Positions 29,993 through 40,229 of a stretch of DNA of 64,000 nt are shown piece by piece. Within the stretch, counting starts at the first letter, position 1. The number at the start of each line of letters is the position of its first letter. The stretch is from NCBI RefSeq assembly GCF_006715305.1, contig NZ_VFMY01000001.1:3844001-3908000 (forward strand), read 5' to 3'. The DNA comes from Arthrobacter sp. SLBN-100. Lineage in GTDB: Bacteria > Actinomycetota > Actinomycetes > Actinomycetales > Micrococcaceae. The notes beneath the pieces were generated by a model that saw nothing but the letters and a program-made list of their open reading frames with translations, did not search any database and was not told the DNA's origin. Both the position numbers and the translations under genes were made by a program.

Positions 29993-31639
29993 CTACTCCG
30001 CCTTTTCCACGTCCTTGGCGTCCATGATCCGGTAGGCATAGCCCTGCTCGGCGAGGAACCGCTGACGCTTCGCTGCGAAGTCCTGGTCCAGGGTGTCACG
30101 GGCCACCAGCGAGTAGAACCGGGCGGCCCGGCCGTCCTTCTTGGGACGGAGCAGCCGGCCAAGGCGCTGCGCTTCCTCCTGCCGCGACCCGAAGGAGCCG
30201 GACACCTGGATCGCCACCGAGGCTTCCGGCAGGTCGATGGAAAAGTTGGCCACCTTGGAGACCACGAGCGTCTGGATCTCGCCGGCACGGAAGGCATCGA
30301 AGAGCTTCTGGCGCACCTTCACGGAAGTGTCGCCCTTGATGACCGGCGCCTGGAGGCGCTCGCCGAGCTCATCCAACTGGTCGATGTACTGGCCGATGAC
30401 CAGCAATTGCTCCCCGCTGTGCCGGGCCACGAGCTGCTCCACCACCTGCGTCTTGGACTCGGACGTGGCGCAAAGCCGGTACTTGTCCGCGTCCTCAGCC
30501 ATGGCGTAGGCGACGCGCTCGTCACGCGGCAGGTCCACACGGACCTCCACGCAGTCCGCGGGGGCGATGTAGCCCTGGGACTCGATATCTTTCCACGGCG
30601 CGTCGTAGCGCTTTGGTCCGATCAGGCTGAAGACCTCGCCCTCGCGGCCGTCTTCGCGCACCAGTGTTGCCGTAAGGCCCAGGCGCCGCCGGGCCTGCAG
30701 GTCCGCCGTCATCCGGAAAATCGGGGCGGGAAGCAGGTGGACCTCGTCGTAGATGATCAGGCCCCAGTCATGCCCGTCCACCAGCTCCAGGTGCGGATAC
30801 AGGCCCCCGCGCTTGGTGGTGAGCACCTGGTACGTGGCGATGGTGACAGGGCGGACTTCCTTCAGAGCCCCCGAATACTCGCCGATTTCGTCCTCGGTGA
30901 GGGAGGTGCGCTTGAGCAGCTCATCCTTCCACTGCCGGGCAGCAACGGTGTTGGTGACAAGGATCAGGGTGGTGGTGGAGCCGGTTGCCATCGCCGCCGC
31001 GCCCACCAGGGTTTTGCCGGCCCCGCAGGGAAGCACCACTACGCCGCTGCCGCCGGCCCAGAAATTGTCGCTGGCCATCTGCTGGTAGGGCCGCAGTTTC
31101 CAGCCGTCCTCGTTCAGCGCGATCAGGTGCGGAGTGCCGTCCACGTAGCCGGCCAGGTCCTCGGCCGGCCAGCCGATCTTGAGCAGGAGCTGCTTGAGCT
31201 GCCCTCGCTGGGACGCGTGCACCACCACGGTTTCGCCGTCAATCCGAGGCCCCAGGAGCGGCTGGATCTTTTTGGACCGGATCACTTCCTCAAGCACCGG
31301 GTAGTCGTCCGTCCGCATCACCAGTCCGTGCTGCGGATCCTTTTCCAGGCGCAGCCGGCCATACCGCGACATCGTCTCCTCGACGTCGATCAGCAGTGAA
31401 TGCGGCACGGGGAAGCGCGAATACTTCAGCAGCGTGTCCAGGACTTTCTCGGCGTCCAGACCGGCGGCCCGGGCATTCCACAGGCCCAAAGGCGTCAACC
31501 GGTAGCTGTGGACGTGCTCGGGCGCACGTTCCAGTTCGGCGAATGGCGCTATGGCGTGCCGGGCTTCTGTGGCGAGCTCATGGTCCACCTCGAGCAGGAT
31601 GGTTTTGTCGCTCTGGACAATCAGGGGGCCGTCGTTCAC
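29993..31639 (-). CDS. XPB-type DNA repair helicase (ERCC3-like)
   Basis: 548 residues from GTG 31637-31639, with AAGGA 9 nt upstream. SF2 helicase motifs: Walker A LPCGAGKTLVG, DEVH box IIYDEVHLL, motif III LGLTATLVREDG, and QEEAQRLGRLLRP (motif VI). The N-terminal about 170 residues correspond to the damage recognition-like domain of bacterial XPB. It is a 3'-5' helicase homologous to the TFIIH subunit; the bacterial role in repair is not well defined. It lies 13 bp after its partner gene, the same order as in Mycobacterium (ercc3 and its neighbour). Confidence 0.93.
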   Translation of the reverse strand: MNDGPLIVQSDKTILLEVDHELATEARHAIAPFAELERAPEHVHSYRLTPLGLWNARAAGLDAEKVLDTLLKYSRFPVPHSLLIDVEETMSRYGRLRLEKDPQHGLVMRTDDYPVLEEVIRSKKIQPLLGPRIDGETVVVHASQRGQLKQLLLKIGWPAEDLAGYVDGTPHLIALNEDGWKLRPYQQMASDNFWAGGSGVVVLPCGAGKTLVGAAAMATGSTTTLILVTNTVAARQWKDELLKRTSLTEDEIGEYSGALKEVRPVTIATYQVLTTKRGGLYPHLELVDGHDWGLIIYDEVHLLPAPIFRMTADLQARRRLGLTATLVREDGREGEVFSLIGPKRYDAPWKDIESQGYIAPADCVEVRVDLPRDERVAYAMAEDADKYRLCATSESKTQVVEQLVARHSGEQLLVIGQYIDQLDELGERLQAPVIKGDTSVKVRQKLFDAFRAGEIQTLVVSKVANFSIDLPEASVAIQVSGSFGSRQEEAQRLGRLLRPKKDGRAARFYSLVARDTLDQDFAAKRQRFLAEQGYAYRIMDAKDVEKAE

Positions 31640-31652
31640 TCGGGGAAGTCCT

Positions 31653-34133
31653 TCACTGGCGCAGTTCCTCTGCGGCCTCAATATCGATAATGCGGTGGAT
31701 GGACAGCACCCGTTCGGTGTCCTTCGCGGGGTCGAAGACCCGGACGCGTCCGCCGCTCACTGAGAGGGGAACAACAATCTCGAGGTTGGCATTCCCCATG
31801 CCGTCCACCACATTCATGCTGATCCGCTGCTTCAGCCGGATGGCGCGCTGGAGGGCTTCCAGGCCCAGCTGGGTGGCTGCCTCGGAGCCAGAGTCCGCCT
31901 GCCCAGGGTGGCTTACGACGGCGGCAGGGCGGTGGCGGAGCACGTCCAGCTGAGCTTGTATTTCCTCAGCTTCCGGTGCGGTCCGCGGGGCGGTGTACAC
32001 GGGCCGGGAAGGGGCGTGCGGTGCAGGTGTACGCCGGAGCCTGAGTACGGGCTGTTCGGATTCCCCAAGCGACGGCGAGAGGCCCAGGTTGCGCAATACT
32101 TGGGCTGTTTCGCGTGGGGGAGCGGAAGAGATGAGGACCGTGGGAGCAATCCGGACCAGGCCGAGCCCCTCGGTTTTGGGTCCCTGGAGCAGTTCGAGCA
32201 GCGCGGCCTCATCCTCGCTCTGGATAAAGCTCGCGGCCGTGCCCACCCGCAGCCGGCCATGCCGGGCAGCTGTATCCTCCACGAGGTACTGCAGCGGCTG
32301 CGGCACCGCCGTGGCCGAATGTTCCCGCAGGAACTCCAGCAGGGCCGAGGCGTCATGCCCGGCGTCCAGAGCGCGGCGGATGGAAGCGGGCGAGAACCGG
32401 TATATGGTGGCCGGCCCCTGCCCTTCCGCGTCCGCCATCAGCAGCAGTTCCCCGGTCAGGGCCGGGGCAAGGTATCCGGGGGCCACAGCAGTCAGGTCCG
32501 CCTGGAGCAGCACGTGGTTCAACTCAGCCGGCAGGTGCTCGCCAAGGATGGCGAGTGCGGCGTCCGGATCATCGCCGGCAATGGCGCTTCCCAGCTGGCT
32601 CAGCGCTCCGGAGCCCAGCAAACCGAGAATTTCGGCTTCGGCCAGCACCCCGCGGATCAGGGAGCTGAAGCGCCGGGCCATCCGCGGCTGGGCCCACTCC
32701 GCGCGCTGCAGGACCGCGGCTGCATCAAGCACCGGCGCGGTCCCGTCCGGTGCCGCCGCTTCCTGGGTGAGTTCGTTGAGAATCTCCAGGATCCGCTTGC
32801 GCACTACCGGAGCGTCAGGCCGCTGCGCCTCGGCCGACAAGGCGATGACGGTGCTCCCCGATGCGGCGCGGTGCCCTGCCGCTGCTCCGGACGTTCCACT
32901 GATGGGCTGCCCCACCATGGAGGGTACGCGCTCGCTGGCCAGCCAGGCGTTCACCAGCCAGAGCCATTGTTCCTGGCGGGGCAGGACGAGCCACTCCAAC
33001 TCCGGCGGCTGGATCCAGGACGACGAATCAACGTCCAGCCGGATCAGGCCCGCGAGCCCGCAGAGCTCCAGGAGCAGCCCGACGCGTGGCTGGTCGATCC
33101 GGAGCACATCAGCGAGCCGCCTCATCTCGCGAACGCCCACGCCTCCGCTGCGGAGCGTGGCCAGCGGCTGTTCCTTCACGGCATGGAGCATCTCGCCCAC
33201 GAGCCGCAGGGTTTCTGCGATGGCGCCGAGAGCGGCGTTCCGGCGCAGGGCGGCGCTGGTGTGACCCAGCTCGGGGACCGGCGGTGACAGTGCGAAGTCA
33301 TTAATGATGGCGCCGCCGCGCAGTGAGAGTCCCACGCTGTGCGGCAGTTCCACGTGGGCGGCGTCCAACGGCACCAGCAGGCCGCGGGCCAGGAGCCAGT
33401 CTACGGGCCCGACGTCGGATCCCTCGGTGGCAATGGATGCCTTGCGTTGCGCCTGGGGGACGGCACCCATGGCCCAGTTCCGGAATTTGGCGAGCAGCGC
33501 CGTCGTCCGTTCCGGAGCGGTGGACAATATGTCCTGCAAAGCCTCAGGGGAGGACGTCCAGTGCTGCAGCGCCAGCGCTGCCTCCATGGGCGTAGTGGCG
33601 CCATGGATGGCGACGCCTTTCCGGTGCAGTTCGGAAACCAGCTGAACGGCCCGCTGCGCGAACGCGGGCTGGAGGCGCACCAGCTCCGTGTAGCTCCGCC
33701 CCAGCCCGGCGGGATATATCCCCACCACATCTTTGAGGCTGCCTACGGGGAGGTAGTAGCGCTGCTTGCCGGCCGGAGTTCCGTGCGGGGGTTCGGCCCG
33801 GTGTACCAGCGCGAGGTCCTGGAGCGACGCCAGGATCCGGTCCACGGCCGCAAGGGTGGACCCTGAAATCAGGTTGCGGAGGCCCGCTGCTGACGCACTG
33901 TGCTTCGTGTCGGTATTCGTACACAGATGGAGGGTTTCCAGGACCTGCATCTGGGGCCGGTTGAGGCGCTCCAGGGCGCGCTGGACGCTGACCCTCCCGC
34001 TGGCCCTGGCGGCGAGGGCGGCGAAATCAGGAACGGCGGGGGAGATAAGGTCCGGCCGCGCGTCGAACAGGGACCGCAACGAGTCGTCGCTGCGGGCCTC
34101 CAGGTCCTTGCTGAGAGCGCGAATAAGGGACAT
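31653..34133 (-). CDS. Helicase-associated protein, partner of XPB
   Basis: 826 residues from ATG 34131-34133 (MSLIRALSKDLEARSDDSL). Matches the conserved actinobacterial family always next to XPB, with a C-terminal helicase-associated segment (ALQRAIRLKQRISMNVVDG ... RVRVFDPAKDTERVLSIHRI) similar to WYL-like regulators. N-terminal half contains winged-helix-like stretches (ADVLRIDQPRVGLLLELCGLAG). No catalytic motif seen. It overlaps no gene but is 13 bp from xpb and 10 bp from the small membrane gene upstream, so the three form an operon. Confidence 0.85.
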   Translation of the reverse strand: MSLIRALSKDLEARSDDSLRSLFDARPDLISPAVPDFAALAARASGRVSVQRALERLNRPQMQVLETLHLCTNTDTKHSASAAGLRNLISGSTLAAVDRILASLQDLALVHRAEPPHGTPAGKQRYYLPVGSLKDVVGIYPAGLGRSYTELVRLQPAFAQRAVQLVSELHRKGVAIHGATTPMEAALALQHWTSSPEALQDILSTAPERTTALLAKFRNWAMGAVPQAQRKASIATEGSDVGPVDWLLARGLLVPLDAAHVELPHSVGLSLRGGAIINDFALSPPVPELGHTSAALRRNAALGAIAETLRLVGEMLHAVKEQPLATLRSGGVGVREMRRLADVLRIDQPRVGLLLELCGLAGLIRLDVDSSSWIQPPELEWLVLPRQEQWLWLVNAWLASERVPSMVGQPISGTSGAAAGHRAASGSTVIALSAEAQRPDAPVVRKRILEILNELTQEAAAPDGTAPVLDAAAVLQRAEWAQPRMARRFSSLIRGVLAEAEILGLLGSGALSQLGSAIAGDDPDAALAILGEHLPAELNHVLLQADLTAVAPGYLAPALTGELLLMADAEGQGPATIYRFSPASIRRALDAGHDASALLEFLREHSATAVPQPLQYLVEDTAARHGRLRVGTAASFIQSEDEAALLELLQGPKTEGLGLVRIAPTVLISSAPPRETAQVLRNLGLSPSLGESEQPVLRLRRTPAPHAPSRPVYTAPRTAPEAEEIQAQLDVLRHRPAAVVSHPGQADSGSEAATQLGLEALQRAIRLKQRISMNVVDGMGNANLEIVVPLSVSGGRVRVFDPAKDTERVLSIHRIIDIEAAEELRQ

Positions 34134-34143
34134 CAGTCCAACG

Positions 34144-34377
34144 TTACCGCCCGTCCGGTTTTCCTGCCCGGCGGCGCCCGGCGACGCTGTCCAGGACAAG
34201 GAACAGCATCAGGAGGAACGCCAGCGGCAGGCCGTAAAGCGCGGTATAGGTGACCCAGGCCGGAGCTACCGAACCTGCGAAGGCAAACGCCATGACGGCT
34301 GCCACCGCTGCCAGCGAGAGCACGGCAATAACCGCGGCGAAGATCGTCAGGGGCCGCCGGTAACGCGAGGGTGTCAT
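34144..34377 (-). CDS. Small two-helix membrane protein
   Basis: 77 residues. Two hydrophobic helices (about 10-35 and 42-63) separated by APAWVTYTA, with a basic C-terminus (GRRRAGKPDGR). I do not recognise a family. ATG 34375-34377 lacks a clear ribosome site; in-frame starts further upstream (34416) are possible. First gene of the operon with the helicase pair. Confidence 0.65.
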   Translation of the reverse strand: MTPSRYRRPLTIFAAVIAVLSLAAVAAVMAFAFAGSVAPAWVTYTALYGLPLAFLLMLFLVLDSVAGRRRAGKPDGR

Positions 34378-34596
34378 GGACGTAACGCTAACAGCCCGGT
34401 CGGACACTCTGGGCATGGGTGCTTCGGGGCCGTTACAGGGAGCCGCCGAAAGCAGGATTAGGGCATGGGGCAGGATAACCTTGAGGGATAAAGACCAACA
34501 CGGTCTCCAGCCGTCATACCCTGAACCCGCACGACAATGCGGATGCGGTGACAGCAGGCCGTGTCTCAAGACGTCAGAACGAAGAAGGTTGATTAC

Positions 34597-34980
34597 GTGC
34601 CTACCGGCAAGGTCAAGTGGTATGACAAGGACAAAGGCTTCGGATTCCTCGCGGGCGAAGACGGCCAGGAAGTGTTCCTGCCCAAATCCTCGCTGCCCGA
34701 GGGTGTAACGGAGCTGAAGGCCGGCACCCGCGTTGAGTTTGGTGTCGCGGACGGCCGCAAGGGTGCCCAGGCCCTGGGGCTGCGTGTGCTGGATAAGACG
34801 CCGTCCATCGCCAAGGCGAAACGGCCCAGCGCCCGGGACCTTGCGCCGCTGGTCCAGGACCTGGTGACCGTTCTGGACAACCTGTCCGGAACCCTCTCCA
34901 ATGGCAAATACCCGGAAGGCAACAAGGGCAAGGCCATCGCCGCCGCCCTGCGTAAGGTTGCCGACGAGCTGGACGTTTAG
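34597..34980 (+). CDS. CspB-like cold-shock protein with C-terminal extension
   Basis: 127 residues from GTG 34597, with GAAGAAGG 8 nt upstream (GTG 34561 is an alternative). Residues 1-65 are a cold-shock domain (KVKWYDKDKGFGFLAGED; EVFLPKSSLP), followed by a helical tail (RDLAPLVQDLVTVLDNLSGT). The same architecture is known for mycobacterial CspB near xpb. Likely RNA chaperone. It ends 6 bp before the DUF3027 gene. Confidence 0.88.
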   Translation: MPTGKVKWYDKDKGFGFLAGEDGQEVFLPKSSLPEGVTELKAGTRVEFGVADGRKGAQALGLRVLDKTPSIAKAKRPSARDLAPLVQDLVTVLDNLSGTLSNGKYPEGNKGKAIAAALRKVADELDV

Positions 34981-34986
34981 GCCCTG

Positions 34987-35667
34987 ATGAGTTCGGAAGC
35001 TGATCAGCAGGAGCCGGCAGTGAAGTCGCCGGAGTTGGTGTCCCGGGAGCCGGTGTCGCAGGAACCGGAGCCGACTGGCCCTGTTTCGCCGGCCTCCGCC
35101 GCGGCTGGAGTGAAGACTGTGAAGCCGCGTGCCGGCGTGCCGGCATGGCGGACTGGAAAGCCCGACGCGTTCCTTGCCGCCGCCGTTGAAACTGCCCGGA
35201 GCGCGATCGAAGGCATTACGGCGCCGTCGAATATCGGGCAGCATCTGGCAGCCAAGAGCGAAGGCGACCGCCTGGTGACGCATCTTTTTGAATCAAGGTT
35301 GCCCGGCTACGGCGGCTGGCAATGGTTCGCGGTCCTGACCCGAAACTCACGCTCCAAGGTGGTAACCGTCAACGAGCTGGGCCTGCTGCCGTCCGAAGAC
35401 TCCATCCTGGCCCCGGAATGGGTTCCGTGGGCGGAGCGGGTCCGGCCCGAAGATGAACAGGAACCGGAGCGGGAACACGAACCGGAAATGGTGGAGGCCG
35501 AGTCGCCGGAATCGGGTGCTGCGGAAGATTCTCTGGCAGGGACTGCCGGTCATGAAGCTGAGGCAGGTGCCTTTGCCGCCGCTGAACCGGACCAGGCCGC
35601 AGACCACCCCGCCGGGAACACTGCCGGCAACTCCTCGTCGGACGCTCCTCAGGAGCGCTCCTTCTAA
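34987..35667 (+). CDS. DUF3027-domain protein
   Basis: 226 residues. A Glu/Pro/Ser-rich N-terminal 45 residues, a central DUF3027 core (RTGKPDAFLAAAVETARSAI ... PGYGGWQWFAVLTRNSRSK, VVTVNELGLLPSEDSILAPE WVPWAERV) and an acidic low-complexity tail after residue 150. Function unknown, but conserved beside CspB-like genes in Actinobacteria. Tail composition (Glu, Ala) suggests a disordered region. Confidence 0.8.
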   Translation: MSSEADQQEPAVKSPELVSREPVSQEPEPTGPVSPASAAAGVKTVKPRAGVPAWRTGKPDAFLAAAVETARSAIEGITAPSNIGQHLAAKSEGDRLVTHLFESRLPGYGGWQWFAVLTRNSRSKVVTVNELGLLPSEDSILAPEWVPWAERVRPEDEQEPEREHEPEMVEAESPESGAAEDSLAGTAGHEAEAGAFAAAEPDQAADHPAGNTAGNSSSDAPQERSF

Positions 35668-35674
35668 GACAGAC

Positions 35675-35710
35675 AAAAAGGCGCCGCCCGGGAAAAACCC
35701 GGGCGGCGCC
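35675..35710 (-). terminator. Terminator of serC (minus strand)
   Basis: Perfect 13-bp stem GGCGCCGCCCGGG (35680-35692) with 35698-35710, AAAAA loop. The T-run follows on the minus strand (AAAAA at 35675-35679 on the plus), so it mainly ends serC while also sitting after DUF3027. Confidence 0.88.
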
Positions 35711-35725
35711 GTCGTGCTTAATATC

Positions 35726-37042
<1,317 letters not shown>

Positions 37043-37061
37043 TCAAAATAGGCTAAGCTTT
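37043..37061 (+). promoter_or_regulatory. Weak iron-box-like site before the DtxR gene
   Basis: Contains TAGGCTAA, the exact core of the DtxR/IdeR box, but flanks agree poorly (12 of 19 to consensus). Possible autoregulation. Confidence 0.35.
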
Positions 37062-37134
37062 TCCACGGACTACGTCGCAGTGAAGGCGATACGGTGGGAC
37101 AACGCAAGGTACTGCGCTCTAGGAGCTGAGCTGG

Positions 37135-37842
37135 ATGACGGATCTGATCGACACAACGGAAATGTACCTTCGGACCATTTTGGAGCTTGAAGAAGAGAAT
37201 ATCGTCGCTCTTCGTGCGCGCATCGCCGAGCGGCTCCGCCACTCAGGGCCCACCGTCTCCCAGACCATCGGCAGGATGGAGCGGGACGGCCTGGTGGTCG
37301 TCTCCGGAGACCGGCACCTTGAGCTCACTGAAACGGGACGGAAGCGCGCCACGGAGGTCATGCGCAAGCACCGCCTTGCCGAGCGCCTGCTCGCGGATGT
37401 TATCGGACTGGACTGGGCCTACGTCCATGACGAAGCCTGCCGCTGGGAGCATGTCATGAGCGAACGGGTGGAGCGGCGCATCTATGAGATGCTCAACCAC
37501 CCCACGGAGTCTCCGTACGGGAATCCGATTCCCGGTTTGGCGGCCTTGGGCGGTACGCCCTCATTGGGCTTCGCCGACGGTGCCATCAGCCTCCTTGAAG
37601 CAATGAAATCCTACGGTCCGGCATCTGAGGTGACCGTGAGCAGGCTCGCGGAGCCCATCCAGGTGGAGCCGGAACTGCTGTCCCAGCTCGATGAAGGCGG
37701 TATCCGTCCGGGTGCAGCCGTATCGCTGGAACGGGTGGGCGACTATATTTCCGTCCGGGTTGCAGGGATTGAAGGGGCCCTGGAACTGCCGCCCGAGGTT
37801 GCCGCACACGTGTTTGTTGCCATCCGCCAGCCTGCCGGCTAG
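37135..37842 (+). CDS. DtxR/IdeR-family metal-dependent regulator
   Basis: 235 residues. N-terminal winged helix (LRARIAERLRHSGPTVSQTI GRMERDGLVV), central dimerisation domain with metal ligands in the pattern Met10 (TTEMYL), His79 (RKHRLAERLL, residues 78-87) and the Cys-x2-Glu-His set in DEACRWEHVMSERVE, and a C-terminal SH3-like domain from about residue 150. This matches the three-domain, iron-responsive DtxR/IdeR group rather than the shorter MntR. It probably controls the siderophore-interacting gene at 18.3 kb and iron genes elsewhere. Confidence 0.92.
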   Translation: MTDLIDTTEMYLRTILELEEENIVALRARIAERLRHSGPTVSQTIGRMERDGLVVVSGDRHLELTETGRKRATEVMRKHRLAERLLADVIGLDWAYVHDEACRWEHVMSERVERRIYEMLNHPTESPYGNPIPGLAALGGTPSLGFADGAISLLEAMKSYGPASEVTVSRLAEPIQVEPELLSQLDEGGIRPGAAVSLERVGDYISVRVAGIEGALELPPEVAAHVFVAIRQPAG

Positions 37843-37887
37843 CGGCGCGTTACCCTACGAGCGGCCACTTACGCGAAGATAACGGAA

Positions 37888-37917
37888 TTGTTACCAAGCG
37901 GCTTAAGCCTCTATAGT
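37888..37917 (+). promoter_or_regulatory. Promoter of the c-di-AMP riboswitch/M23 peptidase gene
   Basis: TTGTTA, 18-bp spacer, TATAGT (5 of 6 matches to the -10 consensus), about 40 bp upstream of the riboswitch. Confidence 0.6.
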
Positions 37918-37954
37918 TGAACCAAGCGTTGATATTAAAGCGTTACCTGATCTG

Positions 37955-38178
37955 GAGCCGAGCTCTGCCAGCGGATCAGGAGTGCGAGTCGTAACTGGCA
38001 GAGGCGGGGGAACCACAACCGGCAGCGGGGGACTGCCTTGGGGTGAAGTCCGTCAGCAGCAAGCCTCTTCCAGCGAAGGATCCTTAACGGGATATCTCTG
38101 TGCCGAAGCTTGCTTACGGCGGACCGGGTCTTTGAACTCTCTGACCCGAATCCGACAGCTAACTCCGCAGGCTTTCCA
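37955..38178 (+). promoter_or_regulatory. c-di-AMP riboswitch (ydaO/yuaA type) 1
   Basis: Conserved ydaO elements in order: GAGCTCTGCC, GGCAGAGGCGGGGGAACCA, CCTTGGGGTGAAGTC, and CCGAATCCGACAGCTAACTC followed by CGCAGGC. This aptamer binds cyclic di-AMP and in Actinobacteria typically controls wall hydrolases and resuscitation factors. It fills the 350-bp gap between the DtxR gene and the M23 gene. Confidence 0.9.
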
Positions 38179-38192
38179 GAGAGGAACCCTTC

Positions 38193-39020
38193 TTGACCAT
38201 GCAGAATTCCAGGGGTCGCCGCCGCGCGGCGGGCCCCGCTTCGACACCGCGCGTTGTCGAAGTCATCACCTCGGAGCGCCCCCGCGATCCGCACCGTGAT
38301 GCTCGCCGGCGTCGGGGTCCCTTCCGCCAGATCACCGAGTTCGCCGGGGCCAGCGGCATCGGCCAGAAGGCCGGCATGGCCCTTGCCGCCACCGGCCTGG
38401 TCCTCACTGTGACAGTTCCGGCCACCAGTCCCGTCATGGCCACCGACGCCTCGGGCGCCACCCCGGTAGCCGCCTCCTCTGTGACGCCCCAGCCCCAGGT
38501 TTCCGCGGAAGCCGGAGCCCAGATTGACTTCAGCCGCTCCGCCGTTGTCACCCAGGCTGACCCCGACGGCAAGCTGAAGCAGCTGCTGAGCGCCCAGTCG
38601 GCCGGCGCCATCAGCCGCGCCGCCTCGGCCGGAAGCCTTGGCGCCCCGCTCACCGTGATGAGCACCGCCTCGCCGTTCGGCTACCGGGTCAGCCCCATCA
38701 CCGGCGGCACGGGAGACTTTCACCGCGGACAGGACTATGTGGCCCAGTGCGGCACCTCGGTCATGGCTGCGGCAACCGGAACCGTTACGTTTGTGGGCTG
38801 GCACCAGTTCGGTGGCGGCAACCGCGTTGTGATTGACCACGGCAACGGCCTGGAAACCACCTACAACCACCTGTCGTCCTTCAACGTGAAGGAAGGCCAG
38901 ACGGTATCCCGCGGGGAAGTTGTCGCGCTCAGCGGCACTACGGGGGCCTCCACGGGCTGCCACCTGCACTTCGAAGTCCAAGTCAATGGTGAAGTGGTTG
39001 ACCCCACTGGCTGGCTGTAG
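38193..39020 (+). CDS. Secreted M23 (LytM-type) endopeptidase
   Basis: 275 residues from TTG 38193 (GAGAGGAA about 8 nt upstream; ATG 38199 is two codons in). A long basic N-terminus (about 50 residues) precedes a signal helix (MALAATGLVLTVTVPATS), a linker, and a LytM domain with zinc ligands His177 and Asp181 (HRGQD) and the HLHF pair (His257, His259) with His226 in YNHLS. It should cleave peptidoglycan cross-bridges outside the cell. Directly under c-di-AMP riboswitch 1. Confidence 0.92.
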   Translation: MTMQNSRGRRRAAGPASTPRVVEVITSERPRDPHRDARRRRGPFRQITEFAGASGIGQKAGMALAATGLVLTVTVPATSPVMATDASGATPVAASSVTPQPQVSAEAGAQIDFSRSAVVTQADPDGKLKQLLSAQSAGAISRAASAGSLGAPLTVMSTASPFGYRVSPITGGTGDFHRGQDYVAQCGTSVMAAATGTVTFVGWHQFGGGNRVVIDHGNGLETTYNHLSSFNVKEGQTVSRGEVVALSGTTGASTGCHLHFEVQVNGEVVDPTGWL

Positions 39021-39105
39021 TCAAGTGACAATGAGCTATCAGATGCTCTTGAGTTGCCGTGACCTGAATGTGACATTCAATCAAAACTGCTGTACCGTCT
39101 AACTC

Positions 39106-39130
39106 GCGTCAACTTTTCCGAAGTTGACGC
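39106..39130 (+). terminator. Hairpin after the M23 gene
   Basis: Perfect 10-bp stem GCGTCAACTT / AAGTTGACGC with TTCCG loop; followed by TCTTGTG, only a weak T-run. It may end the M23 transcript before riboswitch 2. Confidence 0.5.
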
Positions 39131-39142
39131 TCTTGTGCGGAT

Positions 39143-39318
39143 TGCCTAGCTCTGCCACCGCTCAAGGTCCGTTCGCATGACATCGTCTGGCAGGGGCGGG
39201 GGAACCAATTTTGGCCTTTCCATGGGAAGGCCTTGGGGTTAAGTCGCAAAGCTTCCTTGGAAGCCGCGTGGCCGGGTGACTCCCATCCGAATCCGACAGC
39301 TCACCTCGCAGGCATTGG
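39143..39318 (+). promoter_or_regulatory. c-di-AMP riboswitch (ydaO/yuaA type) 2
   Basis: Same elements as riboswitch 1: TAGCTCTGCC, GGCAGGGGCGGGGGAACCA, CCTTGGGGTTAAGTC and CCGAATCCGACAGCTCACCT followed by CGCAGGC. It ends a few bases before the ribosome site of the NlpC/P60 gene, so it could gate either transcription or translation. Confidence 0.9.
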
Positions 39319-39332
39319 GAGAGGCTACCTTC

Positions 39333-40073
39333 GTGTCTTCACGCCATAATTCTGCGCGCCACCGTGCGCAAACGGTTCGCACCAACCCTTTGGACACTGT
39401 GTCCAAAGCTGTTAGTGCCAATGCCGGGACAGTTGGTCGCCAGGCTGCCGTTATCGCAGCTGCCTCCGGCCTCATCCTGAGCATGGGCTTGCCGGCCACC
39501 GCCGCAGACACCACCCCTGGTGTGTCCGCCTCCGCCGAGTCCGGTTCAGCGCAGAGCGCCCTTGCCGTTACTGCGGCGCCCACGGCCACCGTCTCCTTCG
39601 AGCGCCCGGTGGTCAAGACCACTGCGGCTCCCAGGGTGCAGGCCGTACGTACCCAGTCCACTGCCTCAGGTAACGGAACGGCTGCCACCGGAACCGCTGC
39701 CTCCACCGTGGAGAAGCTGGCCGAAACCGCCTCTTCTGCTTCCACTTCAGGCATTGCTGCCATCGCGTACACCGGCATTGGCCGCTCCTACGTCTGGGGC
39801 GGCACCAGCCCCGTCACCGGCTGGGACTGCTCGGGCTTCACCCAGTGGGTCTACGCACAGGCCGGCATCAGCATTCCCCGCACCAATGCGTGGACTGTTA
39901 TGAAGCCGACTTCCACTCCACAGCCTGGTGACCTGGTCATGCAGAACGGCGGCGCGCACGTTGGCATCTACGTCGGCAACGGCATGATGATCAGCGCACT
40001 GAACCCCTCCCAGGGGACGCTGCTGCACGCGGCTGCCGCCACCGGCTCCTCCGCATTCTTCACCATGAACTAG
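39333..40073 (+). CDS. Secreted NlpC/P60 endopeptidase
   Basis: 246 residues from GTG 39333 with GGGAGAGG 8 nt upstream. Signal region (NAGTVGRQAAVIAAASGLIL, cleavage near ATAAD), Ala/Thr-rich linker, then NlpC/P60 domain with catalytic Cys166 in GWDCSGFTQW and His209 in NGGAHVGIYVG. Cleaves D-gamma-glutamyl to diamino acid bonds in muropeptides. Under c-di-AMP riboswitch 2. Its N-terminus is a paralogue of the next gene. Confidence 0.92.
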   Translation: MSSRHNSARHRAQTVRTNPLDTVSKAVSANAGTVGRQAAVIAAASGLILSMGLPATAADTTPGVSASAESGSAQSALAVTAAPTATVSFERPVVKTTAAPRVQAVRTQSTASGNGTAATGTAASTVEKLAETASSASTSGIAAIAYTGIGRSYVWGGTSPVTGWDCSGFTQWVYAQAGISIPRTNAWTVMKPTSTPQPGDLVMQNGGAHVGIYVGNGMMISALNPSQGTLLHAAAATGSSAFFTMN

Positions 40074-40142
40074 TTCTTCGACCTCCGGGTCCAAGAGCTT
40101 TTTCTTTGCCCAAACGCATTTTCGCTATACATCCCCGTTCGT

Positions 40143-40177
40143 GACGTGCCGGCGTACCCCCAAGATGCCGGCACGTC
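40143..40177 (+). terminator. Hairpin between the two NlpC/P60 genes
   Basis: GACGTGCCGGC (40143-40153) pairs perfectly with 40167-40177; 13-nt loop and no T-run, so it may be an mRNA structure rather than a terminator. Confidence 0.4.
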
Positions 40178-40229
40178 CAAACCCCCTGTCTGCCTACAAG
40201 GCGACCGGGGAAAACGAAAGAGAGAACTG

